NCBI RefSeq assembly: GCF_000620505.1
Contig: NZ_JIBC01000006.1
Span: 487,656 to 551,655, forward strand
Origin: Sulfitobacter sp. 20_GPM-1509m
GTDB taxonomy: Bacteria > Pseudomonadota > Alphaproteobacteria > Rhodobacterales > Rhodobacteraceae
Reading direction: 5' to 3'
Length of the DNA stretch: 64,000 nucleotides
Shown here: piece after piece, positions 36,302 to 44,131 of the stretch
Layout of the letters: the number at the start of each line of letters is the position of its first letter
Position numbering within the stretch: the stretch's first letter is position 1
The notes under the pieces: generated by a model
Databases searched by the model: none
The model's input: only the letters and a program-made list of their open reading frames with translations
What the model was told of the DNA's origin: nothing
Translations under genes and position numbers: made by a program

Positions 36302-36907
36302 TCAGCCATGTTCCAGCATCTCGCAAACTTCGATCAGCGCGCGCAGGCCAGCGGCCTCTTGCAAGCTGTGAACGGTCTGGCGGCTGACGTCAAAGCGCGC
36401 GGCCAGCGTGTCCTGGGTCGGCGTAGGCAGCGCAAGCGACGCCAGCGCGATCTGCGCCTGCCGTACGGTCCAGCGGCTGCTGATGTGATCGGCAAGGGGC
36501 AGGGCAGTTTGCAGCGCCACGGGGGCGGTGTCTGTCGCCAGCCGCGCGGTGCGGGCCATATCGTCCAGCGCCCGGCCCGAAGCGACAAAGGCGGGGCCGT
36601 CGGCATCTGACAGATCCGCACCCGTGACAGTTCCGGCACCCGTGGCCAGACCGATGCGGGTGTCGTGATCCTTGCCCGTCATCCGCACGCCCGCCCGAAA
36701 CACCAGCGCTGCACGCAAGGCAAAGGGTGCGGCGCAGACCGCCTGCCAGCTGTCGCCGCGCGCGCGGGTCAGACGGGGAGCCACGTCCTGCCATTTCGCC
36801 ACAGCCGCCGCAGCGGCGTCCAGCCCGTCAAAGACCTGCGCCAGCCCACCCTCGGGCAGGGCGGACGATTTCACGATGTCTCCGGTCAGAACGGCCAGTT
36901 GCGGCAT
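36302..36907 (-). CDS. SatD family protein with C-terminal helix-turn-helix
   Basis: The 201-residue product begins MPQLAVLTGDIVKSSAL, the start typical of SatD proteins (V-x-x-G-D-I-x-x-S), with RARGDSWQAV further on; this part resembles a nucleotidyl-cyclase-like fold. The last 60 residues (LPTPTQDTLAARFDVSRQTV and the following helix) look like a helix-turn-helix of sigma-70 region 4 type. The gene sits upstream of the DUF3307 gene on the same strand. Function unknown; SatD is named from an acid-tolerance operon in Streptococcus. The ATG at 36907 follows AGAGGAAG. Confidence 0.8.
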   Translation of the reverse strand: MPQLAVLTGDIVKSSALPEGGLAQVFDGLDAAAAAVAKWQDVAPRLTRARGDSWQAVCAAPFALRAALVFRAGVRMTGKDHDTRIGLATGAGTVTGADLSDADGPAFVASGRALDDMARTARLATDTAPVALQTALPLADHISSRWTVRQAQIALASLALPTPTQDTLAARFDVSRQTVHSLQEAAGLRALIEVCEMLEHG

Positions 36908-36992
36908 TGGGCTTCCTCTTTGACATCCAGTTGTGCGGGCAAATCCACGGCCTTGCAACTGTCCCGCAGGCGGGCAGGCTAAAAAAGCAGGC

Positions 36993-37436
36993 TTAGGGGA
37001 TGAACGGTGTGGCCGGACCGACCGCGCGCAGGCAAGCGGGGTCAAAGACCACGACATGCGACAGATCGGGGCGCGACCGTGAAGAATAAAGCATGGCCTG
37101 GGCACCCGTGGCACGAGCGGCATCGGAAATGGCCCATGTGGGAGAGGGCTTGCCGTCCGCACGAATGTCCTGCCAGACGACCGAGGCCGCGAGATTGCCG
37201 CGTTCGTCGACGGCTTGCGGGGCTGTCAGCCACATCGGGACAAACTCGCGTGGAACGGCATCGGTCAGGTACCGCTGGATCGCAACCCGCGCACCCTCGG
37301 CGCTGAGCGAGGCATAGGCGGCGATCTGGCCGGAATGGTGGAACCGCCCCTCGGGCGCGCGCGCAGCCGTCGCCGGGGGCAGGCCGCACGGCAGGATACG
37401 CCACACGGGCAGGTCGAGAGGGATCAGGCGTGCCAT
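36993..37436 (-). CDS. RES-domain protein (solitary)
   Basis: RES domains are NAD-degrading toxins in RES-Xre (MbcT-type) toxin-antitoxin pairs. The 147-residue product has the Arg of VWRILP near residue 13, EGRFHHSGQIAAYASLS with the RF-H and Y-x-S features, and a Ser-containing block YSSRSRPDLSH near the C-terminus. At the place of the usual catalytic Glu the sequence reads GARVAIQRYL, so the Glu may be lost or shifted. No Xre/MbcA-type antitoxin gene lies on either side. It may be an inactive or housekeeping RES protein. A terminator separates it from glpQ upstream. Confidence 0.7.
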   Translation of the reverse strand: MARLIPLDLPVWRILPCGLPPATAARAPEGRFHHSGQIAAYASLSAEGARVAIQRYLTDAVPREFVPMWLTAPQAVDERGNLAASVVWQDIRADGKPSPTWAISDAARATGAQAMLYSSRSRPDLSHVVVFDPACLRAVGPATPFIP

Positions 37437-37537
37437 GCGGGCTTTATAGCGCCGGGGTGAACGGGCGCCAGCCTGTCCTTGGGCTGATATTGCGAAACCG
37501 GGCAACGGCCTTGTGCTGCGTCGCCACGTGATCTCCA

Positions 37538-37568
37538 ACAAAAAAGGCCGCCCTCGAAAGGACGGCCT
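37538..37568 (-). terminator. Terminator of glpQ
   Basis: On the minus strand AGGCCG pairs with CGGCCT, then past one mismatch CCT with AGG, followed by seven T. It lies 30 bases past the glpQ stop. Confidence 0.88.
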
Positions 37569-37597
37569 GATCACCGCATAGGGTTGGGGGGGGGTAC

Positions 37598-38809
37598 TCA
37601 GAGACCCATGCAGTTGGCGTAATAGGTCACGGTCGCGGGCCAGTCCGAGAACACACCTTCGACACCGATGTCTTGGGCGATCACGTCCAGCGCCACCAGA
37701 TAGTCGCTGTCGTCCTTGACCACATCACCGACCGACTGGAAGTACCAGCCGCCACCGGAGGCCAGCGGGCCCGAGCGTTCCAGTGTCCATGCAATCAGCT
37801 TCAGACCCGCCTCTTTGGCGGCCAGCGCATAGGCCGACGCGGCAATCGCGCCGTTGTCGTCGGTCAGCAGCATGTTCAGCGAGGGTGCCAGATATTGCAC
37901 GCCTTGCTCTTTCAGCGCAGCGAAATCTTCGTTCCATGTGGCTTTGTCCTGCTCGTCAAAGCCGTCGGACCATTCCACCAGATACACGGCTTGTTTGCCA
38001 AATTCGGGTTCGTTGTTCACCCAGTACAGAACGTCATCCAGATTGAACGACTGTGCCCAGACGTCGGACGCAGGAATGCCCGCGGCCTTGTATTCGTCGA
38101 TCATCTTCTGCGCATAGTCTTCCTGGCTGAAACCGTCATGCGGCATCTCGACCGACGGGCTTTTCAGCTCGGGTGTGAACTTGGCGCCCAGCGATTTGAT
38201 CAGTTCGATCGATTCCGCGTGGGTCATCAGCTTGGCCTTGTCGGTGTACAGCGTGGTGCGGAACCCTGCGACGCCGCCCTGAAAGGCCTCGGCCGTGGTG
38301 GCCGTCGCGTCGAAGCTGTCCATTTTCGGCGTCAGCGTGCGGAACTGTTCCAGCGTCAGCTCGGACGTGCGGCATTCGGCGCTGGCCTTGGTGTCGCCCG
38401 AGGCAGGCGTGAACGCGGTGTTGCAGGTGTCGGCCAGATCGCTCACCAGGATGTTGGTGGTGGTGTGCAGGTCGTTCTGGGCGTGGCGGCAGACCAGCTC
38501 GTGGTCCTTGGTAAAGGTCACGTCGCATTCCAATATGCCCGCACCCTGACGCGCACCGGCGATATAGGATTGGTCGGTGTGCTCGGGGAACTGCAATGCG
38601 GCACCACGGTGACCGATGGAAAAGGCGGTCGGCGCGGGTGTCTGACCCATGCAGCTTGCCAGTTTTTCCTTCAGCGGACCCTCGGGCAGCTTGTCGACCA
38701 GATAGGCAGGGCGGGCACCGTAGGATACGGCTGTCGACTGGCCGTGACCGTCGGCAAAAGCCACGGCAGGCAGCGCGGCAAGGGTGGCCGCGATCAATGT
38801 GATACGCAT
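37598..38809 (-). CDS. glpQ: Periplasmic glycerophosphodiester phosphodiesterase
   Basis: GlpQ hydrolyses glycerophosphodiesters to glycerol-3-phosphate and an alcohol, scavenging phosphorus and carbon from lipid head groups. The 403-residue product has a signal peptide (RITLIAATLAALPAVAFA), the catalytic SIGHRGAALQFPEHTDQSY, ILECDVTFTKDHELVCRHA with the Glu and second His, and DKFTPELK-like metal ligands in KFTPELKSP. The C-terminal region (VALDVIAQDIGVEGVFSDWP) completes the TIM barrel. It is divergent from the catalase gene across 238 bases. Confidence 0.92.
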   Translation of the reverse strand: MRITLIAATLAALPAVAFADGHGQSTAVSYGARPAYLVDKLPEGPLKEKLASCMGQTPAPTAFSIGHRGAALQFPEHTDQSYIAGARQGAGILECDVTFTKDHELVCRHAQNDLHTTTNILVSDLADTCNTAFTPASGDTKASAECRTSELTLEQFRTLTPKMDSFDATATTAEAFQGGVAGFRTTLYTDKAKLMTHAESIELIKSLGAKFTPELKSPSVEMPHDGFSQEDYAQKMIDEYKAAGIPASDVWAQSFNLDDVLYWVNNEPEFGKQAVYLVEWSDGFDEQDKATWNEDFAALKEQGVQYLAPSLNMLLTDDNGAIAASAYALAAKEAGLKLIAWTLERSGPLASGGGWYFQSVGDVVKDDSDYLVALDVIAQDIGVEGVFSDWPATVTYYANCMGL

Positions 38810-38877
38810 GAAAAGCTCCAGTTGTCAGATTGTTATCTCAAGGCCTTCTGGAGGCTGTGTGTAACAGAACTGTGATC

Positions 38878-38900
38878 ATTTTGCGAAGGTCGCGTAAAAT
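38878..38900. promoter_or_regulatory. Operator-like dyad between glpQ and katA
   Basis: ATTTTGCG and CGTAAAAT are inverted with one mismatch in eight and a seven-base spacer, in the divergent promoter region. The binding protein is unknown. Confidence 0.3.
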
Positions 38901-39047
38901 CAACGTTCTATCTGGGCGGGAATCTGCTTGCGCACCAAGGGAAAATTCACGGGCATCTCCACGCCACAGGGTGAGGATTGCTCCGGGGAACTTTACCTCG
39001 TGCCATCCGTTTCCCCCTGACGCACCCCAGACATCGGAGAAATGGCC

Positions 39048-40562
39048 ATGGCAGATCGTAAAGATACCCCCCACACAACCACAGACGCAGGCATTCGCGT
39101 GCAAAGCGACGAACATTCGCTGACCGTTGGCCCGGATGGCCCGATTGTTCTGAACGATCACTACCTGCTTGAGCAGATGGCGAACTTTAACCGCGAGCGT
39201 ATCCCCGAGCGCCAACCGCACGCCAAAGGCTCGGGTGCTTTCGGCACCTTCGAGACGACGCAGGATATGTCCAAATACACCATGGCCGGTATTTTCCAGA
39301 AGGGTGCAAGCTGTGACGTGGTTATGCGGTTTTCGACTGTTGCCGGTGAGCGCGGCAGCCCCGACACATGGCGCGACCCGCGTGGCTTTTCGATCAAGAT
39401 GTACACCGAAGAGGGCAATTTCGACATGGTGGGCAACAACACGCCCGTCTTTTTCATCCGCGACCCGCTGAAGTTCCAGCATTTCATTCGCAGCCAGAAA
39501 CGCCGCGCTGACAACAACATGCGCGATCACGACATGCAGTGGGATTTCTGGACGCTGTCGCCTGAAAGCGCACATCAGGTGGCCTATCTGATGGGCGATC
39601 GCGGCATTCCGAAATCCTGGCGCGAGATGAACGGCTATTCCAGCCACACCTATTCGCTGATCAACGCCGAGGGCGAAAAGTTCTGGGTCAAGTTCCATTA
39701 CATGACCGATCAGGGCGACGGGAATGCGTATTTGTCGCAGGACGAGGCCGACAAGCTGGCGGGCGCCGATGGCGACTATCACCGCCGGGACCTGTTCAAC
39801 GCGATCCGCGACGGCAACCATCCAAGCTGGACGCTGAAATGGCAGATCATGCCCTTCGAGGACGCCAAGACATACCGCATCAACCCCTTTGATCTGACCA
39901 AGGTCTGGCCGCATGCCGACTATCCGCTGATCGAAGTGGGCAAGCTGACGCTGAACCGCAACCCGACCGATTTCCACACCCAGATCGAACAGGCCGCGTT
40001 CGAGCCGAACAACATGGTGCCGGGTGTCGGCCTGTCGCCTGACAAGATGCTGCTGGCGCGCGGCTTTGCCTATGCCGATGCGCACCGTGCGCGGCTGGGG
40101 GTGAATTACAAACAGATCCCGGTGAACGGTGCCAAGTCCGAGGTGAACAGCTATTCCAAGGACGGGGCAGGGCGCACGCAGAACGTGGCCGATCCGGTCT
40201 ATGCGCCCAACTCCTATGGCGGTCCGTCGGCCCAGCCCACGGCGCACGAGGCAGGGCTGTGGTACACCGACGGCGACATGGTGCGTCAGGCCTATACGCT
40301 GCGCGAGGATGACGACGACTGGAGCCAGGCGGGTGCGCTGGTGCGTGACGTGATGGACGACGCGGCGCGGGACCGGCTGGTTTCGAACGTGGCGGGGCAC
40401 CTGTGCGACGGGGTCAGCGAAAAGGTTCTGGTGCGCGCCTTCGAATACTGGCGCAACATCGACGCTGATGTGGGCGACAAGATTGAAGCCGCTGTGCGCG
40501 AGAAGCTGGGCGGGAAATCCACGGCCCCCGGCATGGCGTCGGCAGAGAGCATCGGTGGGTAA
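39048..40562 (+). CDS. katA: Haem catalase
   Basis: This monofunctional clade 3-type catalase breaks hydrogen peroxide into water and oxygen. The 504-residue product has [17 protein letters not shown] with the distal His (QP replaces the more usual VV before it), [36 protein letters not shown] with the distal Asn, and the proximal [15 protein letters not shown] with the Arg-x-x-x-Tyr haem ligand. I choose the ATG at 39048 because GGAGA is eight bases upstream; the ATG at 39042 is too close to it. No oxyR gene is adjacent. Confidence 0.94.
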   Translation: MADRKDTPHTTTDAGIRVQSDEHSLTVGPDGPIVLNDHYLLEQMANFNRERIPERQPHAKGSGAFGTFETTQDMSKYTMAGIFQKGASCDVVMRFSTVAGERGSPDTWRDPRGFSIKMYTEEGNFDMVGNNTPVFFIRDPLKFQHFIRSQKRRADNNMRDHDMQWDFWTLSPESAHQVAYLMGDRGIPKSWREMNGYSSHTYSLINAEGEKFWVKFHYMTDQGDGNAYLSQDEADKLAGADGDYHRRDLFNAIRDGNHPSWTLKWQIMPFEDAKTYRINPFDLTKVWPHADYPLIEVGKLTLNRNPTDFHTQIEQAAFEPNNMVPGVGLSPDKMLLARGFAYADAHRARLGVNYKQIPVNGAKSEVNSYSKDGAGRTQNVADPVYAPNSYGGPSAQPTAHEAGLWYTDGDMVRQAYTLREDDDDWSQAGALVRDVMDDAARDRLVSNVAGHLCDGVSEKVLVRAFEYWRNIDADVGDKIEAAVREKLGGKSTAPGMASAESIGG

Positions 40563-40570
40563 GTAAAATG

Positions 40571-40599
40571 AAAAAAGCGGGACCTTTGGTCCCGCTTTT
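40571..40599. terminator. Bidirectional terminator between katA and sufT
   Basis: A nine-base perfect stem (AGCGGGACC with GGTCCCGCT), loop TTT, flanked by A and T runs. Confidence 0.88.
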
Positions 40600-40658
40600 G
40601 TTCTAATTGCGCAACGCGCTTTTGGGGGATGTTCAGGGGTGCGTCAGGCGCGAAGCCC

Positions 40659-41021
40659 TTACATGAACCCCAGTTCCAGCCGCGCCTCGTCGGACATCAT
40701 TTCCATGCCCCAGGGCGGCTCCCACGTCAGTTCGACATCAACGGTTTTCACGCCGGGCAGAGGTTCGACCGCATCAGCGACCCAGCCGGGCATTTCACCG
40801 GCCACAGGACAGCCGGGGGCGGTCAGCGACATGATCACACGCACCGCGCCATCGTCCGAAATGTCGATCGTGTAGATCAGGCCCAGCTCATAAATATTCA
40901 CAGGAATTTCAGGATCATAAACCGTACGACACGCATCGACGACCGCGTCGTACAGCGGGTGGTCGGTCGAGGACGGCGCAATCAGCGGCGTCCCCTCTAG
41001 CATTTCTTTGGACTGGTCCAT
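40659..41021 (-). CDS. sufT: SufT/MIP18-family Fe-S cluster assembly factor (DUF59)
   Basis: SufT-type proteins help mature Fe-S proteins. The 120-residue product is a DUF59 domain: ACRTVYDPEIPVNIYELGLIY with the DPE motif, then VIMSLTAPGCPVAGEMPG with the conserved Thr-x-x-x-Cys, and VELTWEPPWGMEMMSDEAR. This length and C-terminus match the SufT form associated with suf operons. No other suf gene is adjacent, but an A-type carrier is encoded about 5 kb away. Confidence 0.9.
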   Translation of the reverse strand: MDQSKEMLEGTPLIAPSSTDHPLYDAVVDACRTVYDPEIPVNIYELGLIYTIDISDDGAVRVIMSLTAPGCPVAGEMPGWVADAVEPLPGVKTVDVELTWEPPWGMEMMSDEARLELGFM

Positions 41022-41096
41022 GGGGCCTCACTCTGGTTCCTGACTGATTATATAGGGATAACACACCCAAGCGTCCAGAGGGGCAGGCCGTCACAG

Positions 41097-42431
41097 TCAG
41101 GCGATATCAAGAATGAAATCGGCCTCGGTCAGCAGGTGGTTCTTGCGCATGTCGATTTCCAGATCCGAAAAACCGTCGCCGTCCACATCGACCAGGATGT
41201 ATTTGCTGACCGCGATGATTTCTCCTGCCGTGCCCGAGAAGCTGCCCGCGTCGCTGAAAAACGCGCCCTCAATGCCCGACATGTCAATCATGTCCCCCTG
41301 CGGCCTGCGGAAATCACGGATCTGGTCACGCGCCGACGGGTCGCTGTCGCCTGCGGCGAACACGAACACATCCGCACCCTTGCCACCGACGATGATGTCG
41401 CGCCCTGCGCCTCCAGAGATTGTATCGTTGCCGCCGCTGCCCAAAATGGTCTCGTCGCCCGAACCGCCCAGGAACACGTCGTCGCCGTTGCCCAATGTGA
41501 CCCGCACGTCCTTGGACTTGCTCAGGCTCATGTCTACGATGTCATCGCCTTTGCCGCCCGTGATGTTGCCGATATAGCTGCCGGTCAGCACCAGCGTGTC
41601 CGCACCACCGCCCAAAGCGATGTCACCGTTTACGGCACCGTTCAGCGTGACACTGTCAAAGCCGCTGCCCATGTCGATCCTGCCTGTGATTGAAAGCGTG
41701 GTGTTGTCGGTGATGGTGTTTGCGGTGTTGTCGCCCTGAACGGTCAGGGCCGTCGCATCATTGGTCGCGTTGGTGACAGTGCTGGTTCCAAAGCGGTTGA
41801 CCCATGCGTCCGCGCCATTCAGCAAGATCTGTCCTTTGAGATAAAACGCACCCGTCAGCAAGCCGCCGTTCACCGTCAGCGTGTGCCCGCCAATCACCGA
41901 AGAATAGATCATATCAAGCTGTGAATATTCATCGGTCATGACGTCGGCGTAAACGGATGATGAACTGATACTGATCGAACGGTCCACGGCATCGGATTGC
42001 ATAAAGCTCAGAAAAAGCGGTGTTTCTTCAAGGCCGGCGAACTCATCGTTGTCAAATTCGATGGATGAGAACCGCACCAAACCGTCAAAGTTGATCGTCC
42101 CTGTGCTGCCGAAAGACCCGTAGCTGAAAAAGATCCGGTCGTCGTTGCCATTTCCGACCACGCCACCATCGACCACGTGATACAGATCGCCGCGGCTGTC
42201 GCCGGTTAGATACTGAGCCCCATTGCTGGTGATGTTGTTGATCACGACATTGTTGAAAACCTGATTGGCCTGAAGCGTTACGCTGGGCGGGGCGTCCAGG
42301 ATGATGTCGACAGTCTGACCGACGAAATCGTCCATCGACACCAAGGTGTCTGTTTCGTCAAACCAGGCGTCCGAAGTTTCCAGGATTGTACCCTCGAAAG
42401 AGGCGTCCAGGCGAAGGGTGGTAATGGGCAT
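41097..42431 (-). CDS. RTX-type calcium-binding protein, copy 1
   Basis: The 444-residue acidic protein has no N-terminal signal. Residues about 260-370 contain glycine/aspartate-rich nonapeptide repeats (ADTLVLTG, GNGDDVFLGG, GGNDTISGGAGRDIIVGG) and the end block GGKGADVFVF, typical of the parallel beta-roll that folds on calcium after type I secretion. The C-terminus ends ADFILDIA, a hydrophobic tail as in ABC-secreted proteins. The N-terminal 250 residues are a beta-rich passenger of unknown role. It is paralogous to the neighbouring 42677-44026 gene. No type I secretion genes are adjacent. Confidence 0.85.
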   Translation of the reverse strand: MPITTLRLDASFEGTILETSDAWFDETDTLVSMDDFVGQTVDIILDAPPSVTLQANQVFNNVVINNITSNGAQYLTGDSRGDLYHVVDGGVVGNGNDDRIFFSYGSFGSTGTINFDGLVRFSSIEFDNDEFAGLEETPLFLSFMQSDAVDRSISISSSSVYADVMTDEYSQLDMIYSSVIGGHTLTVNGGLLTGAFYLKGQILLNGADAWVNRFGTSTVTNATNDATALTVQGDNTANTITDNTTLSITGRIDMGSGFDSVTLNGAVNGDIALGGGADTLVLTGSYIGNITGGKGDDIVDMSLSKSKDVRVTLGNGDDVFLGGSGDETILGSGGNDTISGGAGRDIIVGGKGADVFVFAAGDSDPSARDQIRDFRRPQGDMIDMSGIEGAFFSDAGSFSGTAGEIIAVSKYILVDVDGDGFSDLEIDMRKNHLLTEADFILDIA

Positions 42432-42676
42432 GTGCAGTCTCTTTCAATCCAAGGTAGTAAAAATCTGCATATAATTCAATGCAATAGGCAGGACCCTAGG
42501 AAATGTGGCATTCCTGTGGCAAGTTTTTTTTGCCTTTTTCTGCTGTATTCCATCGCTGGTTGCATGACGGGACAACCATTCGCGCTGTCGCAGCGGCGGC
42601 AGGGCAGCTTGTGATTGAGATCGGGGGGGGCAGGCACATCAATCGTTTTCCGGGCTGATGTGGATCGGCCTGAACC
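42432..42676. other. Intergenic region between the RTX paralogues
   Basis: 245 bases without a convincing gene. It contains a T-rich stretch with a small GGCAA/TTGCC hairpin near 42517-42535 and an eight-base G run near 42622. AT content is above that of neighbouring genes. Confidence 0.6.
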
Positions 42677-44026
42677 TCAGAACATTTCAAAGCCGAAAGT
42701 CAGGATGAAATCATCCGCCGTCAGCCCGAGATCGCTGCGCATGTCGATTTCAATATCGGCCACGCGGTCGCCGTCGATGTCGACCTGAACCAAACGGCCG
42801 ACAGCGATCACCTCGCCCGATGCGCCGGTAAAGCTGTTGCCGTCGTGGAAATGGTTCGCGGTAAAGGTCAGGTCGATCTTGTCGCCATCGGCTTTCGAGA
42901 AATCGCGGATCATGTCGCGCGCCTCGGGCGTGCTGTCTTCGGCAGCAAAGAGGAACACGTCGGCCCCTGAGCGCCCCACAAGGATGTCACGGCCCGCGCC
43001 GCCGGAAATGGTGTCGTTGCCGCCATCGCCGACGATCACCTCGTTGCCGGAGGATCCGTAGATCAGATCGTTGCCATTGCCGCCGTGAATGCTGATGCCT
43101 GCGTTGGTGGCCTCGAACAGGTTGATGGTGTCCGCCCCACGCCCGCCGAATATCTTCGAGGTGACCGTGCCAGTCAGGGTCAGCGTGTCGCTGCCATTGC
43201 CCAGAATGATGCGACCGTGCACATCGCCGGTCAGGTCGACAAGATCGCTGCCGTCGCCCATGTCGATCCGCCCGGTGACATCAAATGCGCCCTCCAAACG
43301 GTTGTCGGCGCGATCACCCAGCACAACAAGCGAGCCCGCGCGCCCATCGGCCGAGGTTAGTTGGGAGGCACTGTAGGCGCTGAACCCGGCACTGCCCACC
43401 AGCCGCAGCAAGCCCGACAGTTCCGAATTGTCAAACTGCGCACCGCCACCCACCGTCAGGGTGCCCCCGATATAGCTGTCATCGATGTCCAGGCTGGTGA
43501 ATTTGTCCGTGGTGGCAGTCCCGTCCAGATCGACATTGTCCCAGGTCGCCGTGCGATAGAATTTGTCGGACTGTTCGAAAACCACGTCTACGGCACGGTT
43601 GACGGTTCCGCCGGGACCGGCTGCGCCAAAGGCATTCAGATCGAATGCATAGTTGTCGAAGAACAGGTTGCGCAACGCCGTTTCGCCGTCAAAGATCACG
43701 GTGCCGACAGTGGCGATGGTGCCCCCGTCGAGGGTGAACAGATCCTTGTCCGCACTGCCCACCCGTGCGCCATCGGCAAAGTTCAATTGACTGCCGCTGA
43801 CCTGGGTCAGCGTAAAATGGTCTTTCGAGGTCATCCCGGCGAGCAATACGTCGTTGAACAGATATTGAGCGCTGAGCGCGGTGTCGAACCCCAGATAGAT
43901 CTGAACGGTGTTGCCCTGAAAATCCTCCATCGACACAAGGTTATAGCTGGTGTCACGCCAGCCGTCCGTGGTGTCGGTGTAGGTTCCCGAGATCAGATCA
44001 AGGATGATCGTTGGAATGGCTGGCAT
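42677..44026 (-). CDS. RTX-type calcium-binding protein, copy 2
   Basis: The 449-residue protein shares its whole layout with copy 1: an N-terminal block with an SMEDFQGNTVQIYLG segment (SMDDFVGQTVDIILD in copy 1), a beta-rich middle with GRIDMGDGSDLVDLTG, glycine-rich repeats (GNGSDTLTLTG; GGNDTISGGAGRDILVG; SGADVFLFAAEDS) and an acidic C-terminal stretch (QVDIDGDRVADIEIDMR). The closest similarity is in the repeats and C-terminus. It is most likely exported by a type I system encoded elsewhere. Tandem arrangement suggests local duplication followed by divergence. Confidence 0.85.
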   Translation of the reverse strand: MPAIPTIILDLISGTYTDTTDGWRDTSYNLVSMEDFQGNTVQIYLGFDTALSAQYLFNDVLLAGMTSKDHFTLTQVSGSQLNFADGARVGSADKDLFTLDGGTIATVGTVIFDGETALRNLFFDNYAFDLNAFGAAGPGGTVNRAVDVVFEQSDKFYRTATWDNVDLDGTATTDKFTSLDIDDSYIGGTLTVGGGAQFDNSELSGLLRLVGSAGFSAYSASQLTSADGRAGSLVVLGDRADNRLEGAFDVTGRIDMGDGSDLVDLTGDVHGRIILGNGSDTLTLTGTVTSKIFGGRGADTINLFEATNAGISIHGGNGNDLIYGSSGNEVIVGDGGNDTISGGAGRDILVGRSGADVFLFAAEDSTPEARDMIRDFSKADGDKIDLTFTANHFHDGNSFTGASGEVIAVGRLVQVDIDGDRVADIEIDMRSDLGLTADDFILTFGFEMF

Positions 44027-44131
44027 AATCCTGTGTCCCTCAAAACTGGCGTCGGCTGGTTCTGAGGGAGAAAAATGGTCAGTTCATGACGCAGTCTGGG
44101 CATTGTGGGGCACTTCGGGAGGGTGGTCGCC

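Noticed and set aside
38821..38880. CTGTTAC-like repeats as a Pho box before glpQ.
   Set aside because: Only one seven-base half is convincing; spacing of a second is not correct.
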